Below, in pieces: positions 20,490-36,000 of a stretch of DNA of 64,000 bases. This DNA comes from Porodaedalea pini (lineage: Eukaryota > Basidiomycota > Agaricomycetes > Hymenochaetales > Hymenochaetaceae). Position 1 is the first letter of the stretch. The number at the start of each line of letters is the position of its first letter. The notes under the pieces are model-generated. The model was not told where the DNA came from. It saw only the letters and a program-made list of their open reading frames with translations, and did no database searches. The stretch lies in NCBI GenBank assembly GCA_002794775.1, contig NBAY01000006.1:1178001-1242000 (forward strand). The letters run 5' to 3'. Made by a program: the position numbers and the translations under genes.

Positions 20490-22176
20490 TCAGATCCACG
20501 GGTCGAACGCGACCTTCCCCCACTCGCCCTTCGAAAACTTCGCATATGCCTCGGGCGCATCATCGAGGCTCACTACGCGTTCGACGCCTGCTATGCTCCG
20601 CCCACCCTCCGTCGTTACACCACCGAAGACGTCCTGGCGGCGACGCAGCAAGTCAGCAGCGAGCGGGAACACGGTGCGTACGGGGCAGCGCCCGAAGACG
20701 AGGGAGACGTTCTTGTTGTAGAATTGTCGGCCTGTGAACGGCAGGGGAGGAGCCTGGTGGACGCCCGCGGAGATGATTACGCCGAAGGGGCGCAGGAGCG
20801 CGTAGGCGAGTGTTAGAGCGGCGTCATTTCCTACGATCTAAAGGACCCATGTTCAGCTGTGAAGAAGGACCAGATACAACTGAGAAAGCTCATGATACCT
20901 CGAGTACAGCATTGCAACCTGTGCCGCCGCTTGCCACCATAATGAGTTTCTCCGCTTCTTGTGGTGTAACCACGACGAGCTCGGAGTTTCCGCGGGCCTC
21001 CAACGGAAGCGCATCGTATACAGAACGTAAATTTTCCCTACGCGCCTGGACCAAGTCAATTGCGAAAAGGCGCACGCGTATTTTGAGCGCACTGAGGAAG
21101 TCGAGAAGAGCGATGATTGAACACTGATTAGCAAGATGGAATCAGAGTTTGGACAGAAGAAAGTGAAGAGAAGGAGAACGCACTATGCCGACGGGCCCGA
21201 GACCCACGACTGCGATTGTGAGAACCCGGTCTTCCTCTTGCATACTGGGCCACATTGGGTCGAGGAGACGGTCCTTAAGACTTTTCGTGTCTCCTACAGC
21301 ACCTTCTGCGACCGGCAACGTGAGGGCACCCACCGATGCGAGTGGGAAACGCTCTCCCCGGATAATTGGGAGGATGTTCGGGTGTTGTACCGTCTGAAGT
21401 GCCGTAAAGACGCCCGTCGGTAGGATATCCGCAAGAAGTAAAAGAGATGGGCCCGAAAGAGTAGCCAGAGATTGTTTGTGCGGCTCCAGCGCTGAAGAAG
21501 CCGACTCGATGACAAACAACACCCCTCCCGCTCTCGGGACGCGAACATACTGGGCCTGCCCACCTGGGAGCGCTTCAGAACCGAAAAGCAACTGATGTAC
21601 GCAACGCGATGTGAAGCCGATCCGACAGAAGCTATTGGCTACTCGGTCAAACACAAAATTCCTGGACTGGCATGAAGTAACGCACTGGCATTCGCCACAC
21701 GACGAGCTGAATGGAGCAACGACATGGTCTCCAACCTTGAGCGTCGAATACAGAGGTGGTCTGTCCGTGGCATTCGTCGAGAAGTTTGATCCGAGAGCAA
21801 CAATCTCTCCAATGAATTCATGGCCCGTAACGATTCTACATGCTATTTAGTGAAAGTCGCGAGGAGCACCGAAGGCTAAGACATACATTTCGTGGATCTT
21901 CTCATGCCCTCTATACCCGTGCAGATCGCTCCCACAAAGTCCAGCCAACTATATCGAACATCGCAAGATGATCCTGCTATACTACGAGGAATGCTAACCT
22001 TGACCTTAACGATCGCATCGTCAGGATACTCGATTCTAGTGGAGTGTCACCATGCAGACTACACATAACCCAGCTTTAACTACTCACTCTGGTGACTCTA
22101 TTTGTTCAACATGGATTGTCAGGTCCGCTGGATGGAGCCTGACAGCCTTATGTTCTTGAGGTAGGGGCATGGCCAT
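20490..22176 (-). CDS. Zinc-dependent medium-chain alcohol dehydrogenase
   Basis: Start at 22176 (MAMPLPQEHKAVRLHPADLT; exon 1 22176-22088), stop at 20490-20492 after KVAFDPWI. The chain has LAGLCGSDLHGY (catalytic zinc Cys), VTGHEFIGEIVALG (catalytic His-Glu) and GDHVVAPF. An intron splits the structural zinc site, which after splicing reads CGECHFCRIGFTSRC. A nucleotide-binding segment VVGLGPVG and a typical C-terminal DDAPEAYAKFSKGEWGKV follow. At least six introns of about 50 nt. It would oxidise alcohols or reduce aldehydes with NAD(P); the substrate cannot be told. It converges with the aminopeptidase gene, 266 bp apart. Confidence 0.85.
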
Positions 22177-23423
22177 CGTCGCAGATAGAGAAGCAATAGG
22201 ACCTAGGACCAACTCGGGGTGGTCATCGGTGCTTAGGTCCGATAAACCGCCGTTTCTTCTTCGTCAGTTAACTTGAGTCAGGCTCAATCAGCTGAGAGCA
22301 GCTGAATTGTACGGGCTAAAGAACGGAATACCGTTTAAATGCTTCACCGTTCACGTCCTAGACGCTGATGCTTCAGTCTTTATGCTTTGTGTGCTTCAGA
22401 ATGTCAAGCGCAGGAATTACGGTCACGAGCAAGGACGGCTAAAGCAAAGTCGCGTCACGTCTTGACCATCATGTCGAGAACGCTATCCTGTTCTATAAAG
22501 AACATACATGCATATTCCCTCTGTACTGTTATACAAAAGCGTCCTTATTCTCAAGATCATGCTGCACCCAATGGTCGAACAGAGGGGCCTGAAGGGCCTG
22601 CAGCCGAGCTTAAGCAAGTTATAGACCTCCATTGACTATCAAAGGCTAGACCAGCAACAATACCGGTACATGCTACGGAACGGCTCAAGGCAATGATCAC
22701 GACGAGTGCACTGAGCTAAAGAAGAGGCTGCGCACAAACGTATGCCCAGAGCGTACGTTCATGTCCTTCATTTTCCTCGTTTACTTCCGACAAGCCTTCC
22801 ACGCGCCTATTCCTAAGTGAAAGGTTTCAAAGAGTTTTAGCGAGACCCGTATCATGACAATTCGGTCTGAATACCACGTCAGCATTAGTTGCCGTCGAGC
22901 ATGTTGTTGGTGATGTTGCGTGCAACTTGTGTCAACTCGGCGCTCGGTTTGACATACATGTACCATCCACTTGCGCATCTCAACGTATGCTTTAGCTGAA
23001 CGTCCGGCCGCCGGTATGGTCATCCAGCCAATCTACGGCTCGGTCACTCCGTAAGTACTTCCTTTTCTTCTTCCTTTCAAAGAACACAATAGCAGAAGGC
23101 AATGCAGGCATCGGAAGTCTCAATAAATGCAGTAGCTTGGGTGAGCACATAAGTTGTTGCAATTATTATCGATTATACTTAGGTTTGACTTGCCACGACT
23201 TCATGGATCCATGCATGTGTCGTTCAAGCTGAAACACGTTTGCATGTCAGAGACGTGGACAACAAAGACGAAGACGCTTTGATGCACACGCCATCCAGCT
23301 GGCACGGTCTGTCCCATCGTGCAGTATAAGAACAGTGTTGAGTCTACTGGAGAGACCTATCCACCCACACATTCGTCTTTCACTGGATACGGTCGTATTA
23401 CTCCCCTCTGCTAATAGCGCGAT
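22177..23423. other. Intergenic, 1.25 kb, no gene recognised
   Basis: Divergent upstream region of the alcohol dehydrogenase (- strand) and metalloprotease copy 2 (+ strand). Short open frames show no family features. Confidence 0.45.
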
Positions 23424-24569
23424 ATGCTCGGCCACTACTTCATCGCCATTGTCTTCGCGTCCGCGGCACTCGCTGATACCCTGGCAGGAGGAGTGTGAGT
23501 ACTGCTCATTATCCATGAAAAAGTGTTATGATTAAATTGTTCGATAGTAAGCCATGTGGAGTCGAGATATCCGACGAGTGGAAGGTTGCTGCAGAGAAGG
23601 AATTTCAGTCTAAGCTTTCTCAATCTCAGGCTGAAGGCCATGTCCTTGCATCTGCGGCAAACAAGGCTTTCCAAGTCTACTGGAACGTTATCTCGAAGGA
23701 TGGAACAACCGGTGGTGGAAATCTCTCGTAAGCAGGCCTTCCTCGATTTTTCTTCTGTTCATCTACCGTCAAATTGGATACTGACCGGAATGAACAGAGA
23801 TGCCACGATTGCTAACCAGATGACAGTACTCAACGACGATTTCTCTGGGACGAACATCACGTTCAACCTGGTCAATACAACGCGCATGGTGAATGCTCTC
23901 TGGTTCAATACCGTTGGTCCCGGAAATGCCTTGCAAGACCAGATGAAGGCACAATTGCACAAGGGAGGATCCTCGACTCTAAATATTTAAAGTGTCGGTC
24001 TCATTAATGGGCCGTATGCTGGCGGCACTGGCTACGCAACATTTCCTCGTGATTACAAGAATAAGATGTTGGATGACGGCGTTGTCCTGAACCATAAAAC
24101 CCTTCCTGGCGGTCCGTTGCAGGACTATAGCGAAGGGAGGGTTCGTATTTCCCTATACAATCTTTCATATTAAAGACTCATTATTTTCACTTCTAGATCC
24201 TTACACATGAGGTTGGACATTGGCTTGGCCTATATCATACATTCCAGGGTGTGCGCATGCTAGTCTACTCTCCATGTTTCCGTGACTGATTTCGCTCCAT
24301 GCAGGGTTGTTACGGCTCCGGAGATGAGGTGGCAGACACGCCTGCAGAGGCGTACGCGGCGTATGGCTGCCCCGTTGGCCGCGATACATGTCTTTCCACT
24401 GGGAAGGATCCTATCCGTAAGCACGCTTCAAGTCGTGTCTGGTTTCCTTACTTATTGCAAGATGTCATTAGGCAATCATATGGACTACACCAGTGACAGT
24501 TGCAAGGACAATTTCACATCTGGACAGAAGGCGCGCATGGCTATGCAGATAAGCATGTTCAGACCCTGA
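23424..24569 (+). pseudogene. Secreted M43 zinc metalloprotease, copy 2, with one in-frame stop
   Basis: Six exons (23424-23494, 23548-23727, 23798-24140, 24197-24250, 24305-24416, 24472-24569) would code for 285 residues. Exons 2, 4 and 5 have the same lengths as in copy 1. MLGHYFIAIVFASAALA is a signal peptide. HEVGHWLGLYHTF is the zinc site and [10 protein letters not shown] the Met-turn region. At 23988-23990 the frame reads LNI-TAA-SVGL; copy 1 has Tyr there (VYTVGF), so TAC to TAA is likely. The stop precedes the zinc site, so the product would lack activity. Splice sites and the remaining frame are intact, so the damage is recent or the base call is wrong. Confidence 0.85.
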
Positions 24570-24911
24570 CCTACTTTCGAGCATGAGCCAAGGTTCTGCA
24601 AAGATGTGTTCTATGCGACTGCAGTCGTTTCGATTTTTGGATCTTGTCGGTTAGGTATATGGCACAGCATCCTGGTACATGTGTCGTATGAGTTCCGTAC
24701 AGTGTGATAAATGATCTTGAGTTCATCGCAAGTGTGACCTAAAGCACAGCAATCATCGGTATATTGGACTGAACTCGGAAGAGAAATGAAGTATAAACAG
24801 AACTTGCGAAGTGCGACGAGAGAGAGAATTAGGCATACTAATTCTAAGGCAGAATTACTAGTGTCTATCTTATTATATATGCGTAGACAGGCCAACAATC
24901 TGCACAAGAGA

Positions 24912-27983
<3,072 letters not shown>

Positions 27984-29751
27984 TGTTCAGCTGCCGTTGT
28001 CTGTGAACGATTCTGACTCAGTGGTAGCTCACGTTTTGAACGTTCTTCGTTAAAAAGTCAGTTCGTGGAATCGTGCAATAGCCGTCGCTGTCTTTGCAGT
28101 CGTGCTTTGCTCGTGCAAATCCCAAAAGGTTCACGCTAAAAGCTTGACAACAATCTTGTTTTCAGCTGCGCGCTGTGGAAGACTCAGAGAGAGTCGAGCC
28201 ACAAGAACGTGAGTAAGGCGACTACTACTTTAAGTTGAAGGCTGTGGCTGTCCAGTCACGAGACTCTGACGGGTCGCGCGCCGCCCAGCTGTTTGTCTAT
28301 ATTTGTGACACCCCAATCCCGAGACCTGCTTGACATCGTGAACCGGTCTGAGACATTTTATCGTCACAACTGGTTGGTGCTATTATTATTATTAATGAGT
28401 ACATAGTCATAAGATGAACAACAGCAGGAGGGAAAGGTAACAAATACCAGTTCCGAAGAGAGGTAGACCGCTATGCAAACCATCCGTCACCCGATGCGAG
28501 GTAATGAATGAATACCGATACCCAGTCGAATACTAGGAGCCAGAAACACTCAATTAATTCTGAATTAGCAGATGCTTATCACAGGGACAGGAGCAAGGCA
28601 GAGGGTATACCCTCCGAGAACACAATGATATAAAAACAATGCGGAAAAAAAATATGCGGAAGACGCAAGTGTCTTACATCCCCTCTCCATCAAAGACAGC
28701 AATGCTACCTCACAGAAAATATTCGAAGATAATAATCTATGTAAGTAGAGTTAGAGATGAAACTGATACCTTTCGTATCCTGTTACCATATAACGCTCCA
28801 ACAGTATATTGAAATGAGACAGACGCGTGCGAGGTGCTCAACCTTCCGCCTCGTGAGAGTTGCTTCTGCGTCGTGCTGACGAGTAACCAAGTTAAGAGTA
28901 TCGGAGAATGAGACATAATTAAGGATGGAAACTGGCGACGATGGAGGGACAAAGTGTAAGTTAAGGAGTGATAGCGATAGGAGGGGAGCACCCCTCCTTA
29001 TAGCAGCTGCAACGAGCTTCGCAGACTTCGAGACGCCCAGCTGACGGAAATATTAATCCAAGTGCAAGAACTTCCGATTTTGACGAACCTAACCTTATTA
29101 GCAACGACCCGACTCCCAATCAGCAGATATTATGAACAATTGCCACAAGAAACTACCACACGTAGGGAGAAAATCAACTATTATGCATCCTTTCATAGTA
29201 CATATTTCAAGTATCTTTATCTTCACCTTGGACAAATAGCAACAAAAATTATCATTGATGAGGGCCTTGATACACCCTCCTAACTCCTCTCATACTTTTC
29301 TCGCTAGTTTAGCTTCTGGGTGCATGAACCACAACACGAAGTCCAACCCAACAATGCGGCTTCCTCATGTTGACCTCGTGCCCACGGGAACCACATCGAT
29401 GTTTTCTAGAAGAGAGACGAGGAGGTGGCGAAAACGCGGTCTCTAGGGAAATGCTGCAAGAGGAAAAGAGGATGGATCCAAATCAAACGAAGAGGCGATA
29501 ATAGCAGGAACAATTGATGACAGTCACAGACACATAGAAAGTCAAACAAACAGAGACAGAAGGGACGAGGGAGAGAGATTTATCCAGAAAGAGAAGCAAG
29601 AAGGAAAGTGGGAAGTTGATGGGTCAAACAGAAAGGAAGAGGGGCCGCAGCGGCAACGTTCACGAGATAGAGCAAAAGGGCACTGGGAGACTGTGCACGA
29701 AAGGTAACAGCACTGAAGACACATAGAGAAGGGTGAGATATCGCGAAGCAA
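27984..29751. other. Intergenic, 1.77 kb, no gene recognised
   Basis: Upstream of XPB and downstream of the chitin synthase chaperone. It holds a short (TTA)n run near 28380-28398 and a purine-rich stretch at 29440-29700. A TGACACCCCAATCCCGAGACC-like stretch (28307-28327) resembles the start of some fungal LTRs, but no matching end was found. Confidence 0.45.
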
Positions 29752-31525
29752 TTAGTAGTTGTAATCGTCCCATGATTCTGTAAACAATAAGCGGTAATCA
29801 GGCTTAGAAAATATAAGAGACGAGGGGACAAGCGACGAACCCTCGGTGATACTTCTCCATCCCAAGAAGATCAAGCCAACAGCAGCAGTCTCGAGTATAG
29901 TTGCAATAAACGAGCCGTCGATCTTCGCGCTTGTATTCTGAACAAATCTATCAGCAAACTAGAGGCCGCAGAACCAGAAACAGAAATTGTACGAACTCGA
30001 CAAATGACCTTTCCAAGTAAGAACCACGCAAGCTGACCGAGGACGAAGCACACCGCAGCGACGAAGTAATACAACATTGGCCGACGCTCGCGTAGTACAC
30101 CGAGTACAATATAAGCCATCAAAACGAAGTATACCAATGCCGCACTATAGACTTGCTGAGCGACCTCTGTCTGAGAATCAAGAGAGTAGAGAAAACACGC
30201 ACACGCCGGGCCAGATGCTCGTGAGCACGAATAATGGAACACTATGCACGGACTGTGGAGGGCTCGATGGACCAAAGGCCGAAGTGATGATTAACGCGAC
30301 GTCCAATGAGATATACGTCGTTGCGACAAAGAACAGCAAGGTGAAAATGCCTATCGGCTGATTGCAGTATAGTGTCAACAAGTACAAAGATAAATCATGA
30401 GATAGGTTTATAGGCCACGTACTACCAAAGAGCTGAGAGTACCATCCTCGACTATTTGCGTTGCGACGAGAGCGTTCGCAAGCAGTGTCCAGAAGAGAGC
30501 TGCGACAAGACCTATTGACAAGTTAGAGGTCAAAAATAATAATCGAAAATGAACAGAAACCAAACGCACCGGCATGTATCGCCGTGAGCACGACCAGCGC
30601 TGTGGAACCCTGCTTGAGGATGGACCCAGTTGTGAGCAACTGGAAAGGTAGCGTGAGGAGGTATAGCACGAGGAAAATGCGCAGCTCCGAGCGGCCTGAC
30701 ATCATCGCAAGAGAAGTCAGTTTAACGTTTCAAACGTGGAACACCAACAGAGCAAATTAAATGAAGGGCGATGGGAACGTAACGTCGACGGCGCGCCCGA
30801 GCACGGGCAGTTCCAGAAGAAATACTTGTGGGTCATGAAATGTCGATGCTCTAGTCCGCAGATCATCCGAAAGCATCTAGACGCTCGTCGACTCTTCTTA
30901 TCAACCGGCTACAGAACGACATTGTGGGAGCGCGCTATCAAAGCCAAGGCAACGATGGGAAGGCGTTACATATAGAAAATATTCAGAAGAAATACCGTGC
31001 CGCATAGTGCATAGCGCAGTTTATCAACCGATCACCGCTCAAATAAGCGGGCGCAGCACCTCCACACAGAATTCGGGACAAAGAAAGAACGAAGGAAATA
31101 ACGTATGCAGGGCGCAAACTCACCCACAGCTGCCTTCCTTCTAGAAGTCCAGAATATCAGGGCGAGCACAACGAAAATGCTGAGACCGCAGACGATGATA
31201 TCCGCGATATTGCCGAGAGATTTGGTCGAGGTAAATGAATTTGTGTGCCCTACGAGTGGGATACCACACTCTGGATTGATACCAATAGGTGCAGAGGAAG
31301 GGTCTGCAGACAGACCGCTGAGTGTTGCATTTGAGCTCGATTGTAACTGAAAATGAGGAAATTGACGACGTGAGACAAATTGTACAGTGAGACGAAAAGC
31401 ATCCGGGTGAACAGAGTACAAGGAAATGGCAAAGCAAGAGAACATACCTGGCGGTAGAAGAGATTGCACCAAGTGTAGGAGGGCACCGTGTGGCAGAGAG
31501 GCGCGAGGTCGCCGAAGCGCGTCAT
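29752..31525 (-). CDS. CHS7: Chitin synthase export chaperone (Chs7 family)
   Basis: Exons include 31525-31448, 31346-31124, 30695-30570, 30511-30426 and further ones to the stop at 29752-29754. The start MTRFGDLAPLCHTVPSYTWC, the segment NPECGIP, and about seven hydrophobic helices (IADIIVCGLSIFVVLALIFW, FLVLYLLTLPFQLL, LVAALFWTLLANALV, TLLFFVATTYISL, YFVLMAYIVLGVL, YFVAAVCFVLGQLAWFLLG, IATILETAAVGLIFLGW) match the Chs7 plan of an ER seven-helix protein needed for export of chitin synthase. It ends ITEGSWDDYNY, close to the family C-terminus. Intron 2 (30696-31123) is 428 nt, far longer than the others in this window. The family also ends at a Trp-rich short tail like this one. Confidence 0.85.
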
Positions 31526-33074
31526 CTCCGCCCGACGCTATCGATGCACGGCGAGAATCGTGAGGGTCGTTACAGTGTGTGTAGCAGCTGTGCTGTTGTG
31601 CTACAGCACGGCTTGGCTTCGCTATTGGGTTGTAAAGGATTTCGCCGAGAGAGACGGGTGGACCAGCGCCCGACGGCGGCAGCGATGAGGAGGACTACGT
31701 GGAGGACGGTGGCAAACAACGACGGCGAGGAAGACAGAAGGGAGGAAGCAGAAAGAGGGTTCGCATTGGGAAATGAGCGGCCATCAACGAGGGCCATCAA
31801 CGAGGCACGTGGTAACCGCCTAACCCATGCGAAGCGGACGCCGATCTCCCAACGCGGCCTTGTCCGTCTCGTCTGCAGCTAAGACCGACTTTCTGCTCAA
31901 TACGGAATCAAAGATATCGGACTTGAGCTATCCAACTCGACTGGAGTCTGAGGCCTCTGCATGCTACCTACAGTTGCACCCTCACAATTATTTTCGAGCA
32001 GTCTTTTGTAGCCAAGACAATACTTGAATCTTCTTCTCCTCACAAAAGCCGCGTTGATAAAAGGATTCTTTGCTCTCGAGGAATCTCTCAATAATCCTTT
32101 CCACAATAGTTGCAGCGTCTTCCGCCTTTGGAAACAGGACCCTATTCGTCGACATGATTCGATTCAGAGCAATCCTGCTGAGGTTCGAGAGATGGGCGAT
32201 CTGTACCATGGGTCCCCTTGCCGGCCCGTCTTGTACCCGCCACTTAGATAACGTTCACTTGTATGCCTTTCAGACTCAAGCGTCGAGTTTCATGGCAAGT
32301 AAGTATAGTTTCTCATTATAAGAAGCGTTCGGCGCCCCCCGTCGGAAGCCGGTCGACTTCGTATGCGTCCTCATCCATATTTCAAAGCAGAGCGCAGGAA
32401 ACTCACGCCACATAAATTCCAAACGTGCAGTTGTATCGTTTTGTTATTCTATTTCATCCACGGAACTTTCTCTTGTAAGGTCGCTTGCATGCGATCCCTT
32501 TCACTACCATCTTGTCTGTAAGGACTTTCTCCAAAACAATCCGAAGGAACCCAATCCTGTCGTTCGTGCACATTGAGATTACTTGATCACTTGCATGATG
32601 TTACAGCAATTGAAAGTATTATACACCTGTATAAAAGTGGCAGAATAAGAGCTCCGATACTTACTTTCTAACCAACGGACAGCGGTACAGATTGTTCGGC
32701 TGATAATAATTATCCTATATATGCAGAAGAAGACATTTGACGACTGCATAATATGTTTTCAGGGACATGTCCTTCATCTTCTCATCAGCATATATCATAC
32801 TGGCTTCTATGCAAAGAACGGAACTTGTTCTCTTTCGATTCATGGTCAGTTTGTGCTCGAGCGCGGTGCATTACATATAAATCGGAAGAGAAACTAAGTC
32901 TGGACCCGAAAGAAATATGCACGTTTCGTCTAGCGTCATTTTATTTCAATACCACAGAATATAACTGATTTGATTCCATCGAGTTGAAAGGTGAAATAAA
33001 TACGTTCAAGAAAGCAACTGTAAACTTCGTCGAAATGACTCAAGAACAAGAAGGTCGCGCATTTCAATCCTCTA
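31526..33074. other. Intergenic, 1.55 kb, no gene recognised
   Basis: Upstream region of the chaperone gene, then 3' flank of VPS10. Open frames are short, overlap each other and lack domains. Confidence 0.45.
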
Positions 33075-36000
33075 CTAACTATCTCTTTCCTCTTCAAAAT
33101 TGAGGAGGTGCGCGTCTTCACCGAGACCGACGGGACGTTGGCTGCTTTTACGGGATCGGAAAGAAAGCAATTGCACAAGACGTCTTGACGCGCGGACAAT
33201 GAAGCCACCGACGAAGAGTGGTGGCGCTGAGAGAGCCTTCAAGACACTTGACTTTGATCTTGTCTCTGTCGAATCCTCTTCTGCAAGACGAATTTTGCTA
33301 AGAACAGAAGGGCGAGCATTAGCTTCCACCTTGTGACCATCTCGACAAAGTGAATTAACGCTTACCCTCGCGCGAGACCATTGCACCGGAATACAACGTA
33401 CGCAAGTAAGGCAGCCAAGGCTAGTGACAAATAAGCGACGGTGCTCCAGAAAAGCCATCCGTGTTTCCCGTGTCTCGCTTTGCCCTCTTGGTCCCGTTCA
33501 GTGCACTCATGCTCGGCACCCCAATCGGATCGAATCCCACCCTCACAGGCCGAATATCCGATTTTACGATACGGCGTGCGCTCGTGCCAAGTACCTTCTC
33601 CAGAGGCACAGAAAGTTTTGTTGGAGAGCGATGTTGCTCCCGGTACGAGGACGCAAGCACCGCTCTCGTCTCGGACATGGTTAAATTCACTTGAAGAAAA
33701 GATGTGAGTTAATAGCGAAAGAGTGAGATGGAAGAAGATTACCATTCAAAATCAGCATCCGTGCAGGCGCAGCTCTTGATGTGGCGCTCCTTGAGGAGTT
33801 TCTGGTCGCCGATGTAGCAATTTCTGTCGCGAATACGGCGTTGATACAGCGTCTTGAAGCAGTCGCTTGAGCTCAGAAACGTAAAGAACGAAGAAAGGAA
33901 GATGACGTACTTGTCTACCGAACAAACATCCATCCTGGCGCTCATCCGAAGGACCCCAGAGCTCAAAGTCAGATTCATTCGGGTTTTCTTCGTCAGTGAC
34001 ACCTATAAAATTTGTTAAACATTCTGAGGAGCTCGGTATACTCGGCCGTAAGTACTCACATTGCTTCTTCGTCAAGAACGAGAAGTCAAGCTGGATGGAA
34101 ACAGCCGCGTCCATCGACTGCGGGTTGTATCCAAAGAGAATAAAGCGGCGGCTCGAGTCTTGCGGAACAGTCACGATCGAACGAACACGGATCTTCTCCA
34201 GACCTTTGAGTCTGTATTCGCGCCAGCTCAATCCCTCGTCCGTACTGTAGACTACACGATCCGTTGCAGCGGAATCGTGCGCCATAACGAGTAACGAGCC
34301 ACGATCGCCGGAGGCCCAGACATGTGTGCCCTTGTGAATTTCTGACCAGGTGAATCCAGCATCACGGCTCAGGAAGGTGTCGCTCTCCTTGTAAGGCGCG
34401 AGTACCTCCCCTACGTTGCCGACGGAGATTAGTAGTTCCGGGCGAGAGGGAACGTCGAGGGACGAGCGTGAGTTCGGTCGTTCAGAGAAGGCATGTAGAT
34501 GAAGCGCGCAACTCTGAAAACTCGGTGAGTATAAGAGGGCAGAAAAATGGTGCACGAGATTACATTGGTTGGGCAAAGGTATGCTTGATCCACCGAATCT
34601 TTCTTCGGTGGAGTCAGTGGTTTCCAAGATCCGCCTTACAGCAGTTGAGGTCAGTATAGTCTCAGTGGAGTTCAGAAAAAGAATATCGAAACACTTACCG
34701 GCATTATGTGAGATACGAGTTAGAAGTTCTTTCCTTCCAGTGATAATGGAGTCGTCGGGATTCGCAATAATGTTTGTGAGCGCTATTCCCTCAAGAACAG
34801 GGAGCTTGACAAAGTCTACGAAACCGCGATCATTTCGGTTGACATAGTCCTCAGACATCACGTAGACGACGCCATCCGAGTCGGACTTCAGTATCACTCC
34901 CCAATACGGGTTCGGGTTCTCTGAAGTCGTGAGATGCATGAATATGGATTCAGAGGTGGCATCGAGAATAGTGTAGGCCTAAAAGTTGCAATAAGAACAC
35001 AGTGCGTATTATGAATGTCAGTGAGACGTACGTGGTTCTGAGGATGAATGTCTCTCGGGAAGACGGCTTCGGAGAATGTCGTCCCGTCTCGAGAGACTTT
35101 CAGACAAATGGATCGGGTGTGCTCTTGATACTATTTGAAATTTCCAAAACAGTTAGGCGAGAGGCATCATATCATGCGCCGGAGTAGACCTACCTCTGCA
35201 ACAAGGAGAAAATCTGATAAACGAACGAATCCGACAACATTCTGAACTAGCGCACGTCTCTCTCCATAGAACTGTGTGCCGGATACAAGCTGCAGAGGAT
35301 TTGTCATGGGATTGAAGTAGCGTTGGTTTCCACTCTTCTCTTTGTAGGACTCGCAGACGATCTGGGTCAGGTCGCGCTTTAGTTCTTCGTCCCGAGCCCA
35401 TGCACAGTGTCGCACATAGGATTCTATAAGTCTCCAGGTACGACCGTGATCAAGGGAGTAATGCGCCTCCGCCTGGCAATTATTCGCTGCGTCACTTCCG
35501 CTACATCTAGCGTCGCCGACCCAGATCAAGTATTCCCACCTCGGATTGAAAGCAAGAGTAGGAGAACCGAATGTGTTGGGAGGAAGCGGAGCACTGATGC
35601 GATCCCAGCTGCGCCCAGCGTCTGTTGTGTAGAAGTAAGTGTTCGACTTGGTGAGAAGGTATGCACGGTAGGGTGAATACAGGTGAGTTATGAGTGAGAG
35701 GAACCGCTCGTCAGGAAAGAGTTGCAACCAGGTATAGCCCTCGTTCGATGATTGCCACATTGTTCCATCACGCAAGCGGACAAGAATTGTCTGATCGAGA
35801 GGAAGGAAAATCAGTCGTTGAATGAGATAGATGGATAAGGGCACGCTCACTGTCGACTCTTTGAGATACTCGGACTGGACTACCTCCGCCGGAAATTCGA
35901 ACACTTTGTGCGCTACTTCGCCCTCTGGAAGCTGCGGGGGAGCACAGTCTTTCTGGATTGGATTATCCATAATAACTCCGCTTCGCTTGTCGCACGCGTT

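Noticed and set aside
12716..24569. A secondary-metabolite cluster built from SDR, NmrA-like, alcohol dehydrogenase and other redox genes.
   Set aside because: No polyketide synthase, peptide synthetase, terpene synthase, P450 or cluster regulator was seen; M17 and M43 peptidases are interspersed.
28307..28400. A TGACACCCCAATCCCGAGACC-like stretch as the start of a solo LTR.
   Set aside because: No matching end, target duplication or second copy was found in the window.
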